Below are positions 25,338 through 34,628 of a DNA stretch of 63,453 bases, piece by piece. A program made the translations under genes and the position numbers. The stretch is from Lachnospiraceae bacterium. GTDB lineage: Bacteria > Bacillota > Clostridia > Lachnospirales > Lachnospiraceae. The stretch's first letter is position 1; each line of letters opens with the position of its first letter. Under the pieces are notes generated by a model. It did no database searches. It worked only from the letters and a program-made list of their open reading frames with translations, and was not told the origin of the DNA. Where the stretch lies: contig JAILNS010000018.1 of the NCBI GenBank assembly GCA_024691305.1, positions 1-63,453 on the forward strand. Direction: 5' to 3'.

Positions 25338-27189
25338 CTTTAAGATATTATACAGAAGAACAGCACTTGTTATATACGATATCATAAGCATAATAGCCTC
25401 GGCTTATCTTGCTTTGCTGATACGATATGAGTTCAGCTTCGGGATCATACCTCATCAGTTCAGGAACCCCATAGAGAAATTCCTGCCTATTAACATAGTT
25501 GTTACCCTTCTGCTTTTCTATATATTCAGGTTATACAGTTCTTTATGGGCATATGCCGGAGAAGCGGAGCTTCAGTCTATAGTAATTTCGAGCGTTCTTT
25601 CGGGAGTTGCCAATCTCATAGGCCTTCAGTTTTTTAAGGAAGGCTCACTTGCGGTTCCCAAAAGTTACTATTTTCTGTATGTCTTTGTTCTTATAGCGTT
25701 CATGTTCGTGAGCAGATTCTCATACAGATTCCTTCGAAACCTTAAACACAGGAATAATAACAGAAAAAATGACATAGCAGTTATGGTCATCGGAGCCGGA
25801 GAAGCTGCAAACGTGATCATAAAGGAGATTACCACTTCCAATTTTTCTACGATGAAGATCAAATGTATCATCGATGATGATAAAGGCAAGTGGGGAAAAT
25901 ACATTCAGGGAGTCCGTGTTGTCGGAGGCAGGGACAAGATACTTGAATGCGCCGATACATATGGGATAGACCAGATCATAGTGGCGGTTCCGTCCATATC
26001 AAGAAGCCAGTTGAGGGAGATCCTTGAGATATGCAAAGAGACTGAATGCAAGATACAGTCACTGCCCGGTATGTATCAGCTGGTTAACGGAGACGTATCC
26101 GTATCAAAGCTGAGAGATATAGAGATAGAGGACCTGCTCGGGCGCGATCCTGTTGAGATAGATCTTGATTCCATACTTGGATATGTGCAGAATCAGGTCG
26201 TACTTGTTACCGGAGCGGGGGGATCTATCGGTTCCGAGCTTTGCAGGCAGATAGCTACCCATAAACCCAAAAAGCTCGTGATGGTAGATATATATGAAAA
26301 CAGTGTATACGAGATACAGCAGGAACTGATCATAAATCATCCCGAACTTGATCTTATGGTTCTGATCGCAAGCGTTCGAAACGCTAACCGGATGAACTGG
26401 ATATTTGACAAATATAAACCATCCATCGTTTATCATGCCGCAGCACACAAGCATGTTCCTTTGATGGAGGACAGTCCCGGTGAGGCGATCAAAAACAATG
26501 TATTCGGAACCTTTCATGTGGCACAGGCTGCGGCTATGAGCGGTGCCAAAAGGTTTGTAATGATAAGCACCGACAAGGCTGTAAATCCCACGAATATAAT
26601 GGGAGCTTCCAAGCGCATCTGTGAGATGATCATACAGACATTTAACAATAAATATGATACCGAATTTGTTGCGGTCCGTTTCGGTAATGTTCTTGGCTCC
26701 AACGGTTCGGTCATACCGCTTTTCCGTAAACAGATAGCGGAGGGCGGACCTGTGACTGTAACCCATCCGGATATAATCAGATACTTTATGACAATTCCCG
26801 AGGCTGTTTCGCTGGTACTTCAGGCCGGAGCTTATGCCAAGGGCGGAGAGATCTTTGTACTTGATATGGGTGAACCTGTCAAGATCCTTGAACTTGCGGA
26901 GAACCTCATACGGCTCTCGGGATATAAGCCTTATGATGATATACAGATCAAGTTTACAGGCCTGAGGCCCGGAGAGAAATTATACGAAGAGATGCTGATG
27001 GATGAAGAAGGGCTAAAAGAAACAGCAAACGCCATGATCCACATCGGACGACCTCTGGAAATTGACGAAGAAAGGTTCTTCGAACAACTTAAGGAACTTA
27101 AAGATTCGAGCATGATCGAGGATCAGGATATCAGACCGCTCGTTAAACAGATAGTTCCCACATATACATATAATAAGCAGCAGGCTTAG
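25309..27189 (+). CDS. UDP-GlcNAc 4,6-dehydratase, PglF/CapD type
   Basis: The 626-aa membrane enzyme makes UDP-4-keto-6-deoxy-GlcNAc, the first step to bacillosamine or QuiNAc. Four N-terminal membrane helices are followed by a CoA_binding_3-like Rossmann domain (VMVIGAGEAAN) and an extended short-chain dehydrogenase domain starting VLVTGAGGSIGSEL near residue 299. The catalytic residues are M418, D422 and K423 in VMISTDKA. The usual YxxxK appears as MGASK, as in PglF and WbpM. The next two genes are the matching aminotransferase and priming transferase. The start overlaps the upstream gene by 29 nt. Confidence 0.9.
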   Translation: MSLKQMKPFNFKILYRRTALVIYDIISIIASAYLALLIRYEFSFGIIPHQFRNPIEKFLPINIVVTLLLFYIFRLYSSLWAYAGEAELQSIVISSVLSGVANLIGLQFFKEGSLAVPKSYYFLYVFVLIAFMFVSRFSYRFLRNLKHRNNNRKNDIAVMVIGAGEAANVIIKEITTSNFSTMKIKCIIDDDKGKWGKYIQGVRVVGGRDKILECADTYGIDQIIVAVPSISRSQLREILEICKETECKIQSLPGMYQLVNGDVSVSKLRDIEIEDLLGRDPVEIDLDSILGYVQNQVVLVTGAGGSIGSELCRQIATHKPKKLVMVDIYENSVYEIQQELIINHPELDLMVLIASVRNANRMNWIFDKYKPSIVYHAAAHKHVPLMEDSPGEAIKNNVFGTFHVAQAAAMSGAKRFVMISTDKAVNPTNIMGASKRICEMIIQTFNNKYDTEFVAVRFGNVLGSNGSVIPLFRKQIAEGGPVTVTHPDIIRYFMTIPEAVSLVLQAGAYAKGGEIFVLDMGEPVKILELAENLIRLSGYKPYDDIQIKFTGLRPGEKLYEEMLMDEEGLKETANAMIHIGRPLEIDEERFFEQLKELKDSSMIEDQDIRPLVKQIVPTYTYNKQQA

Positions 27190-27204
27190 GGAGGCATGTG
27201 TTCA

Positions 27205-28425
27205 ATGGTAGAACCATTCAAAGAAAAAGTATACCTTTCATCACCCACCATGCACGGTGATGAACTCAAATACATGACTGAGGCGTTTGAAACCAATTGG
27301 ATGTCTACGGTCGGTGAAAATATCAATCAGGCCGAAAAAGGTATATGCGAGTACATAGGGTGCTCTTATGCGGTAGGTTTAGCTTCTGGTACCTCAGCGG
27401 TTCATATGGCTGTCAAACTTGCGGGAGAAAAGATATACGGTCCGACTGTTACCGGAAAAGGAGCATTGTGCGGACATAAGGTGTTCTGTACGGATATGAC
27501 TTTTGATGCTACCTTAAATCCCGTGGTCTATGAGTGCGGAGTTCCCGTATTCATAGATACCGAGAGGGATACCTGGAACATGTCTCCGGAAGCCCTTGAG
27601 AAAGCATTTGAACTGTATCCTGATGTCAAGATAGTCGTATATGCACATCTGTACGGTGTACCGGCAAAGGCCGATGAGATAAGTGGGATCTGTAAAAGAC
27701 ACGGTGCGATAATAGTAGAGGATGCGGCAGAAAGTGTCGGAGCAACTTATAAAGGCGTACAGACAGGAAATTTCGGACTGTACAATGCGATCAGCTTTAA
27801 CGGAAATAAGATCATAACAGGATCATCGGGTGGAATGTTTATCACCGAAGATGAAGAAGCTGCCGCCAAGGTGAGAAAATGGTCGACACAGTCACGCGAT
27901 AATGCTCCGTGGTATCAGCACAGCGAACTTGGATACAACTATCGTATGAGTAACGTGATCGCAGGTGTTGTCAGGGGACAGATACCTTACATAAATGAGC
28001 ATATAGCTCAGAAAAAAGCAATCTATGAAAGATACCGTGACGGCTTAAAGGATCTGCCTGTTATGATGAATCCTTTTGATGAGAAAAATTCAGTACCAAA
28101 TTACTGGTTATCATGTATTCTCATCGACAGTGATGCCATGTGCCATCAGGAAAGGACAGACAGCGTCGCTTCTTATAAGGCTGAACCCGGAAAGAGCTGC
28201 CCTACCCAGATACTTGAAAAAATCGCATCATTAAATGCAGAAGGACGTCCTATCTGGAAGCCCATGCATATGCAGCCAATATACATAAATAATGATTTCG
28301 TTGATCTTGGAGAAGATGTGGGAGCCGATATCTTTGAAAGAGGACTTTGCCTGCCAAGCGATAACAAGATGACTCCAAAACAGCAGGATGTCATCATCGA
28401 AGCCATACATGAATGCTTTGAATGA
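27205..28425 (+). CDS. UDP-4-keto-sugar aminotransferase, PglE-like
   Basis: This PLP-dependent DegT/DnrJ/EryC1 enzyme is predicted to convert the PglF product to UDP-4-amino-4,6-dideoxy-GlcNAc. The 406-aa protein has the PglE-type opening KVYLSSPTMHGDE, the ASGTSAVH phosphate loop, VEDAAESVGATY and the PLP lysine K202 in SFNGNKIITGSSGG. AGGGAGG lies 10 nt before the ATG at 27205 and only 1 nt before the ATG at 27196, so I use 27205. The usual acetyltransferase partner, PglD, is not found beside it. The product could instead be acetylated by the GNAT or formylated by the enzyme at 32524. Confidence 0.88.
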   Translation: MVEPFKEKVYLSSPTMHGDELKYMTEAFETNWMSTVGENINQAEKGICEYIGCSYAVGLASGTSAVHMAVKLAGEKIYGPTVTGKGALCGHKVFCTDMTFDATLNPVVYECGVPVFIDTERDTWNMSPEALEKAFELYPDVKIVVYAHLYGVPAKADEISGICKRHGAIIVEDAAESVGATYKGVQTGNFGLYNAISFNGNKIITGSSGGMFITEDEEAAAKVRKWSTQSRDNAPWYQHSELGYNYRMSNVIAGVVRGQIPYINEHIAQKKAIYERYRDGLKDLPVMMNPFDEKNSVPNYWLSCILIDSDAMCHQERTDSVASYKAEPGKSCPTQILEKIASLNAEGRPIWKPMHMQPIYINNDFVDLGEDVGADIFERGLCLPSDNKMTPKQQDVIIEAIHECFE

Positions 28426-28452
28426 TCTTACGTACACTTACGGTAAAAGACA

Positions 28453-29076
28453 ATGCATAAGCCCTACGGAATATATGAAAAGTTCATCAAAAGACCTCTC
28501 GATCTGTGTCTTTCATCGCTGGGACTCATAATCTTAAGCCCGGTGATGGGAATCACGGCGATCCTTGTAAGAACCAGACTGGGAAGCCCCGTGCTTTTTA
28601 CCCAGGACAGACCGGGGAGGGACGGTAAAGTTTTTAAACTATATAAATTCCGTACCATGACTGATGAAAGGGACGAAAACGGTGAGCTTCTTCCGGATGA
28701 GATAAGACTTACCAAATTCGGCAAAACCCTGCGTTCAACCTCTCTTGATGAACTTCCGGAACTTATAAATATCATTAAGGGAGATATGGCGATAGTAGGT
28801 CCGAGACCTTTGCTTGTAAGATACCTGCCAAGGTATAACGAACACCAGGCAAGACGTCATGAGGTTCGTCCCGGATTTACAGGTCTGGCACAGGTGAACG
28901 GAAGAAATTCCATTACCTGGCAGGAAAAATTCGACTGGGACGTAAAGTATGTGGATCATGTGACCTTCATAGGGGATCTTAAGATACTTTTGGATACTGT
29001 CGGTGTTGTTCTTAAAAAAGACGGCATAAGCAGCGAAACCTCGGCCACCATGGAGGAATTCATGGGCAATGATTAA
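28453..29076 (+). CDS. Initiating sugar-phosphate transferase, PglC-like
   Basis: A small 207-aa polyprenyl-phosphate phosphoglycosyltransferase. It has one N-terminal membrane segment (LDLCLSSLGLIILSPVMGI) and the catalytic core LFTQDRPGRDGKVFKLYKFR. The LRSTSLDELPELINIIKGDM motif carries the Asp-Glu pair, then VGPRPL and RPGFTGLAQVNGR follow. The PglC type transfers diNAc-bacillosamine 1-phosphate to undecaprenyl phosphate and so starts the glycan. It lies directly after pglF-pglE. A second, larger priming enzyme of the WbaP type is encoded at 40743. It overlaps the next gene by 8 nt. Confidence 0.9.
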   Translation: MHKPYGIYEKFIKRPLDLCLSSLGLIILSPVMGITAILVRTRLGSPVLFTQDRPGRDGKVFKLYKFRTMTDERDENGELLPDEIRLTKFGKTLRSTSLDELPELINIIKGDMAIVGPRPLLVRYLPRYNEHQARRHEVRPGFTGLAQVNGRNSITWQEKFDWDVKYVDHVTFIGDLKILLDTVGVVLKKDGISSETSATMEEFMGND

Positions 29077-30193
29077 GAAGATACTCATTCTTACCAATAA
29101 TGATGCGGGCCTGTATCTTTTCAGAAAAGAACTTATAGCCGCAATGATAAACGAAGGGTGCGAATTACATATATCCACCCCCGATACGGGATATACGGAA
29201 AGCATTAAAAAACTGGGCACTACGGTCCATGATACAGGCGTAGACAGAAGGGGGACCAACCCCTTAAAAGACATTAAGCTTTACCGGGATTACAAAAGGC
29301 TTATAAGCGAAGTTAAACCGGATGCAGTACTTACCTATACGATCAAACCTATCGTATACGGAGGGATGGCATGTAAGAGAGTGGGAGTACCGGTTCTTGC
29401 GAATGTAACGGGATTATCAAGTGCGATGCTTCACGGCTCCGGTCTTATGGGACGGTTTCTTACGATACTTTATAAGAAGGGCCTTAAGGGAGCTTCATAT
29501 GTTTTTTTTCAAAACGAAAAAAACAGGGAGCTCATGCTCGAAAAGGGCTGTATAAATAAGAATTCAAAAGTTGTGCTGTTGCCGGGATCGGGAGTTAATC
29601 TTACTGAACACGGTTTTGTACCTTATCCGGAGGAAGGAGCTGACAAGCGGGTCAGGTTTTTGTATGTGGGACGCATACATGATACCAAGGGCTCCGAAGA
29701 ACTGTTTGAAGCTGCAAGACGGCTGCATGAGGATTGCCCTGAAGTCGTATTTGACATAGCAGGAGAATGTGAAGAAGATTCTCTGGAAAAATACAAACCG
29801 GTCATGGAGGAACTGAAAAAAGCAGGCATTGCCACGTTTCACGGATTTGTTAAAGATGTATCGCCGCTTTATGCAAGGTGCCACGCACTTGTACATCCGA
29901 CATATTTTGAGGGCATGTCCAATGTTATACTTGAGGCGGCAGCTACGGGCAGACCCGTAATAGCTTCGAATGTTCCCGGATGCAGGGAGATTTTTGAAGA
30001 CGGAGTAGGCGGAATAGCATTTGAACCCCAAAATACGGATGAATTATTGTCCGCACTTAAGAAGTTTCTTTCGCTGTCTTATGAAGAAAAATGTAAGATG
30101 GGGACAAATGCCAGAGAGTATGTGGAAAAACATTTTGACAGAAACATTGTTACAGATGAATACATAAATGCATTAAGAAGTCTGTCCGAATAA
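29069..30193 (+). CDS. Glycosyltransferase family 4, PglA-like
   Basis: A 374-aa cytoplasmic GT-B enzyme. The N-terminus [20 protein letters not shown] and the [13 protein letters not shown] segment are typical of PglA/WbpX-like retaining transferases that add the second sugar to an undecaprenyl-PP-linked amino sugar. The nucleotide-sugar domain has [12 protein letters not shown] and the E-x7-E motif in [15 protein letters not shown]. Its position after pglC supports transfer of HexNAc onto the bacillosamine-type primer. The donor is not certain. The next gene follows after 23 nt with its own strong ribosome binding site. Confidence 0.85.
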   Translation: MIKKILILTNNDAGLYLFRKELIAAMINEGCELHISTPDTGYTESIKKLGTTVHDTGVDRRGTNPLKDIKLYRDYKRLISEVKPDAVLTYTIKPIVYGGMACKRVGVPVLANVTGLSSAMLHGSGLMGRFLTILYKKGLKGASYVFFQNEKNRELMLEKGCINKNSKVVLLPGSGVNLTEHGFVPYPEEGADKRVRFLYVGRIHDTKGSEELFEAARRLHEDCPEVVFDIAGECEEDSLEKYKPVMEELKKAGIATFHGFVKDVSPLYARCHALVHPTYFEGMSNVILEAAATGRPVIASNVPGCREIFEDGVGGIAFEPQNTDELLSALKKFLSLSYEEKCKMGTNAREYVEKHFDRNIVTDEYINALRSLSE

Positions 30194-30216
30194 GAGGTCA
30201 GGCAAAGGAGGATATC

Positions 30217-31533
30217 ATGGGATTATATGAGGATTTGGTCGAAGGTCGTAAGAAGCTTTCCCTGGTCGGGCTTGGATATGTCGGGATGCCGATAGCGGTT
30301 GCTTTTGCGCGCAGGATAAATGTGGTCGGATTCGATCTTAATGCCGCGAAGATAGATCTGTATAAAAAGGGCATAGATCCTACCGGAGAGGTCGGAGATG
30401 ATGCAATCAAAAATACAAAGGTGGATTTTACGGCAGATCCCGCTGCACTTAAAGAAGCTAACTTTCATATAGTTGCCGTTCCCACTCCGGTAAATGATGA
30501 TCACACACCGGATCTTACTCCGGTTGAGGGAGCAAGCAGGCTGCTAGGTCAGAATCTGTCTCCGGGATCGATAATAGTATTTGAGTCTACCGTATATCCC
30601 GGAGTTACCGAAGATGTATGTGTACCGATCATAGAGAAGGAATCCGGGCTTAAATGCGGTGTTGACTTTAAGATAGGTTATTCACCTGAGAGGATAAATC
30701 CCGGTGATAAGGTTCACAGACTTGAGACCATAACCAAGATCGTATCCGGAATGGACGAGGAAACTCTCGATACCATAGCAAAGGTATACGAACTTGTCGT
30801 TGAAGCCGGAGTTTACAGAGCAGGATCGATCAAAGTTGCCGAGGCAGCTAAGGTTATCGAGAACAGCCAGAGAGACATAAATATCGCATTTATGAATGAA
30901 CTGTCCATAATCTTTCACAAGATGGGTATCGATACCCTTGATGTACTTGCGGCAGCAGGCACCAAGTGGAACTTCCTTCCGTTTAAACCGGGTCTGGTCG
31001 GCGGTCATTGCATAGGTGTAGATCCTTATTATCTTACCTATAAGGCTGAACAGCTCGGTTATCACAGTCAGATAATCCTTTCGGGCAGACGTATAAACGA
31101 TGATATGGGTAAATATGTTGCCGAAAGTCTGGTCAAGAATCTTATCAAGGCGGATATACCCGTAAGAAATGCAAGGGTAGTCATCATGGGATTTACGTTT
31201 AAGGAAAACTGTCCCGATACGAGAAACACCAAGGTGATAGATATATACAATGAATTAAAGGAATACGGAATAGATCCGATCGTGATAGATCCCGAAGCGG
31301 ACGCCGATGAAGCCTACAGGCTTTACGGCATCAAATTTGCCCCCGAATCAGAGGCAAAGGACATGGATGCGGTAATATTTGCGGTAGCCCACGAAGGATT
31401 TAAGAAATACGATAAAGCAGCGGTATCTGCAATGTATAACCCGGACAACAGGACCAAAGTTCTTGCCGATATCAAGGGCGTGTTCGATAAGCATGAGTTT
31501 GATGACGCTGATTATATTTATTGGAGGCTGTGA
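30217..31533 (+). CDS. UDP-N-acetylglucosamine 6-dehydrogenase (TviB/WbpO-like)
   Basis: It oxidises UDP-HexNAc at C6 to the uronic acid in two NAD-dependent steps. The 438-aa protein has the N-terminal Rossmann motif [16 protein letters not shown]. The mid region is SPERINPGD. The catalytic Cys265 lies in [15 protein letters not shown], followed by [13 protein letters not shown] in the C-terminal domain. The [13 protein letters not shown] segment fits the TviB/WbpO branch rather than UDP-glucose dehydrogenase. AAGGAGG lies 6 nt before the ATG. Coupled to the next gene (TviC-like) it should yield UDP-GalNAcA, a precursor of acidic glycans that can be amidated by AsnB-like enzymes. Confidence 0.9.
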   Translation: MGLYEDLVEGRKKLSLVGLGYVGMPIAVAFARRINVVGFDLNAAKIDLYKKGIDPTGEVGDDAIKNTKVDFTADPAALKEANFHIVAVPTPVNDDHTPDLTPVEGASRLLGQNLSPGSIIVFESTVYPGVTEDVCVPIIEKESGLKCGVDFKIGYSPERINPGDKVHRLETITKIVSGMDEETLDTIAKVYELVVEAGVYRAGSIKVAEAAKVIENSQRDINIAFMNELSIIFHKMGIDTLDVLAAAGTKWNFLPFKPGLVGGHCIGVDPYYLTYKAEQLGYHSQIILSGRRINDDMGKYVAESLVKNLIKADIPVRNARVVIMGFTFKENCPDTRNTKVIDIYNELKEYGIDPIVIDPEADADEAYRLYGIKFAPESEAKDMDAVIFAVAHEGFKKYDKAAVSAMYNPDNRTKVLADIKGVFDKHEFDDADYIYWRL

Positions 31534-31535
31534 TA

Positions 31536-32510
31536 ATGGGCTACAGAGATTGTGTATTTGAACCCGATTCGGTTTTTCTTGTAACCGGAGGAGCCGGTTT
31601 TATAGGCTCAAACATATGCGAAGCACTGATCGATATGGGGTATAAGGTAAGATGCCTTGATAATCTTTCGACAGGGCGCATAGAGAATCTTTCGGGGATA
31701 ATGGGTAATGACAGATTCTCTTTTACGGAAGGGGATATCAGGGATCTTGATACCTGTTTAAGGCTTACCGAAGGCGTGGATTATGTATTAAACGAAGCGG
31801 CCTGGGGGTCTGTACCCAGATCTATAGAGATGCCTCTTTTGTATGAGGAGATCAATATCCGCGGGACGCTCAATATGATGGAAGCATCCAGACAGAATGA
31901 TGTCAGCAAATTCGTATATGCGTCGAGTTCCTCCGTTTACGGTGATTCTACCGAGCTTCCCAAAAAAGAGGGAAGGGAAGGAAATGTGTTAAGCCCTTAT
32001 GCACTGACCAAAAAGACGGATGAGGAATACGGCAGGCTTTATCATGAACTGTACGGCCTGGATACATACGGCCTTAGATACTTCAACGTATTCGGCAGAA
32101 GACAGGATCCCAACGGAATGTATGCCGCCGTGATACCGAAGTTCTTAAGACAGCTGATGGCAGGTGAGACACCGACCATAAACGGAGACGGAAAGCAGTC
32201 AAGAGATTTTACTTATGTAGACAATGTTATTGAAGGTAATCTTCGTGCCTGCCTTGCATCTTCCGATGCAGCGGGCGAAGCATATAATATCGGCGCAGGC
32301 GGAAGAGAATTTCTCATAGATATCTATTATGATCTGTGTAAGGCTCTTAAGATCGAGAAAGAACCCAATTTCGGTCCTCCGAGAAAAGGTGATATCAGAG
32401 ACTCCAATGCCGATATATCCAAGGCAAAAGAAAAACTTTCTTATGATCCCGAATATGATTTTGCAACGGGAATAAAACTTGCGATCGACTGGTATAAGGA
32501 AAACCTCTGA
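31536..32510 (+). CDS. UDP-HexNAcA 4-epimerase (TviC/WbpP-like)
   Basis: A 324-aa extended short-chain dehydrogenase. The NAD motif is VTGGAGFIGSNI. The substrate loop AAWGSVPRSIEMPL matches the WbpP/TviC type, which accepts N-acetylated sugars. The catalytic set is the SSSSVYGD serine and YALTK (Tyr and Lys). Its likely reaction is UDP-GlcNAcA to UDP-GalNAcA, after the dehydrogenase upstream. GGAGG 8 nt before the ATG at 31536 fixes the start; a TTG at 31521 is less likely. The two genes are 2 nt apart, as tviB and tviC are in Vi antigen loci. Confidence 0.9.
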   Translation: MGYRDCVFEPDSVFLVTGGAGFIGSNICEALIDMGYKVRCLDNLSTGRIENLSGIMGNDRFSFTEGDIRDLDTCLRLTEGVDYVLNEAAWGSVPRSIEMPLLYEEINIRGTLNMMEASRQNDVSKFVYASSSSVYGDSTELPKKEGREGNVLSPYALTKKTDEEYGRLYHELYGLDTYGLRYFNVFGRRQDPNGMYAAVIPKFLRQLMAGETPTINGDGKQSRDFTYVDNVIEGNLRACLASSDAAGEAYNIGAGGREFLIDIYYDLCKALKIEKEPNFGPPRKGDIRDSNADISKAKEKLSYDPEYDFATGIKLAIDWYKENL

Positions 32511-32523
32511 TCCGGAGAAAAAT

Positions 32524-33450
32524 ATGCATTATAAAGTAGTTGTGTTCGGAGTAAAAGATACCTCCGAAAATATCATCGAATTTATTCATAACGAGATATG
32601 TCCCGTAGACCTTATAATAACAATCTCGCCTGAAGTGACCAAAAAGAACCAGGTATCGGGCTATAAGGGACTTGGTTTTTTTACCGAAAAATACGGGATC
32701 CCGGTACACGAAGCGGATAGTTATTCCCTTACGGATGATCATACAGCTTCACTCATGAGAGATAATACTTTTGACATAGGGATATCCATGGGCTGGCAGC
32801 GCCTTGTTCCGATGAGCGTTCTTGAGAGATTTAAATTCGGCGTATACGGATTTCATGGAAATGCGGGATATCTTCCTTTCGGAAGAGGACGGTCTCCGCT
32901 TAACTGGTCTATGATACTGGGAGATACCAGATTCAATTTAAATCTCTTTAAGTATGATGAGAAAGCGGACTCACCGAATGTCTTTGCGACAGAGACTTTT
33001 CAGATCGGACCCTGCGATGATATACGTACCGCGCAGTATAAGAATATGATAGTGTCCAAAAGGCTCATCAGAAAACTCCTTAAAGCATATGCAGATAATA
33101 ATATAACCATCCGCACAGAGTCAAAAGACTATGATTCATGGTACGAAAAAAGGACTGCAAAAGACGGGCTTGTCGATTTTAGGGGCAGGACACGCGACAT
33201 ATATAACCTTATACGTGGTGTGGCAGCTCCGTTCCCGGGTGCATTTGCTTTTATAGGCGGATGCAGGATAACGATATGGAATGCCCAGCCTTTTGATGAG
33301 ATCATTGATTTTTCCGAATATGAGCCCGGTGAGATCGCAGATATATTCGATAACAGGCTTGTTGTAAGAACAGTTGACGGATCGCTTCTGATAAATGAGT
33401 ATGAATGCGATAAGGAGCCGCATATAGGCGATGTATTAAGAACAGAGTAG
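32524..33450 (+). CDS. Sugar N-formyltransferase-like protein, atypical active site
   Basis: A 308-aa protein with a formyltransferase fold (as in methionyl-tRNA, ArnA, VioF and WbtJ enzymes). It has FGVYGFHGNAGYLPFGRGRSP and a C-terminal OB-like domain (RGRTRDIYNLIRGVAAPFPG). The family uses N-x-H ... D. In the aligned place this protein reads H111-G112-N113, an apparent swap, while the Asp (D149 in DEKADSP) remains. The enzyme would transfer formyl from N10-formyl-tetrahydrofolate to a nucleotide 4-amino sugar; both WecE and PglE products are candidates. GGAG lies about 7 nt before the ATG at 32524. Activity is not certain given the altered residues. Confidence 0.8.
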   Translation: MHYKVVVFGVKDTSENIIEFIHNEICPVDLIITISPEVTKKNQVSGYKGLGFFTEKYGIPVHEADSYSLTDDHTASLMRDNTFDIGISMGWQRLVPMSVLERFKFGVYGFHGNAGYLPFGRGRSPLNWSMILGDTRFNLNLFKYDEKADSPNVFATETFQIGPCDDIRTAQYKNMIVSKRLIRKLLKAYADNNITIRTESKDYDSWYEKRTAKDGLVDFRGRTRDIYNLIRGVAAPFPGAFAFIGGCRITIWNAQPFDEIIDFSEYEPGEIADIFDNRLVVRTVDGSLLINEYECDKEPHIGDVLRTE

Positions 33451-33454
33451 GATT

Positions 33455-34627
33455 ATGGTCAGAGTATTGCATGTTCTGGGAGGTCTTAACCTCGGAGGCG
33501 CAGAAAGCCGGATCATGGATCTGTATCGTCACATGGATAGAGATCAGGTTCAGTTTGACTTTCTCGTACATACCGAAACTCCCGGTTTTTATAATGATGA
33601 GATATTAAACCTCGGAGGCTGTATATATACGCTGCCGAGGTTTAAAGTATATAATATTGCTTCTTACAGGAGGGCGGCTCGTGATTTTTTTGCAAAACAT
33701 CATGAATTCAATGTCATACAGGGACATATGACGAGTACCGCTTCCATCTATCTTCCCGAGGCAGCCAGGTATACCTGCGATAAAGAGGGTGAGCGCATGG
33801 TGACGGTTGCACATACCAGAAATGCCGGAGTGGATAAGGGAGTCAAGGGGAGTATCGTAAAGGCCATGAGACGTTCACTTCCATCCAAGGCTGATTATCT
33901 TTTTGCATGCTCACATCTGGCCGGTGACGAGACTTTTGGGGGTGCTGCATATACATATATCCCCAATACCATCGATACCGTAAAGTTCACCTATAACAAA
34001 AATAAAGGAAATTCGGTCAGGGATGAGTATGGCATACCCGAAGATGCCGTTGTTATCGGAAATGTTGCAAGATTCAGTCCGCAAAAAAATCAAAAATTCC
34101 TTATCAGGGCGTTTGCCGAAACCGGCGATGCAGATAGCCTTTTGATGTTATGCGGAGACGGTGGATTAAAGTCTGAATGCGAGGCACTGGCTAAGAGCCT
34201 TAATGTGGACGACAGGGTTATATTTACAGGCAATCAGAAGAACGTCTGGGAATATTATTCGGCCATGGATATATTTGCTTTTCCTTCCGAGTATGAGGGA
34301 CTGCCGGGCGTTGTTGTGGAGGCTCAGGCTTCGGGACTTAAGTGCATTATGTCCGATACGATTACGGGAGATGTGATGGTGACCGACAGGATAGAACGGC
34401 TTCCGATATCGGAGGGTGAATCCGTGTGGTCTGCAAGGCTTAAGGAATGCACGGATGAGATCCGTAACCTGAAAAAAGAAGATACTGAAGCCTATACGGT
34501 GTTGAGGACCAGGTATTCGGGAATGGTAAGAGATGCAGGGTTTGATGTAAACGAGCAGGCTAAGATCATGATGAAGTTTTATCTGGATCCGTCAGATAAT
34601 ACACTTCCCATTTTGCCGGGTGAATGA
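33455..34627 (+). CDS. Glycosyltransferase family 4 (EpsF-like)
   Basis: A 390-aa GT-B transferase. It has VLHVLGGLNLGGAESRIMDLY at the N-terminus, typical of EpsF/CapM-like enzymes of capsule and exopolysaccharide loci. The donor domain has GNVARFSPQKN and the E-x7-E motif in FPSEYEGLPGVVVEA. It is cytoplasmic or peripheral to the membrane, with the nucleotide sugar donor unknown. It follows the formyltransferase by 4 nt. Confidence 0.87.
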   Translation: MVRVLHVLGGLNLGGAESRIMDLYRHMDRDQVQFDFLVHTETPGFYNDEILNLGGCIYTLPRFKVYNIASYRRAARDFFAKHHEFNVIQGHMTSTASIYLPEAARYTCDKEGERMVTVAHTRNAGVDKGVKGSIVKAMRRSLPSKADYLFACSHLAGDETFGGAAYTYIPNTIDTVKFTYNKNKGNSVRDEYGIPEDAVVIGNVARFSPQKNQKFLIRAFAETGDADSLLMLCGDGGLKSECEALAKSLNVDDRVIFTGNQKNVWEYYSAMDIFAFPSEYEGLPGVVVEAQASGLKCIMSDTITGDVMVTDRIERLPISEGESVWSARLKECTDEIRNLKKEDTEAYTVLRTRYSGMVRDAGFDVNEQAKIMMKFYLDPSDNTLPILPGE

Positions 34628-34628
34628 T

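Noticed and set aside
26104..26766. Antisense open frame (220 codons) opposite the PglF-like gene
   Set aside because: It is a shadow of the conserved dehydratase domain, with no protein-like pattern or start signal.
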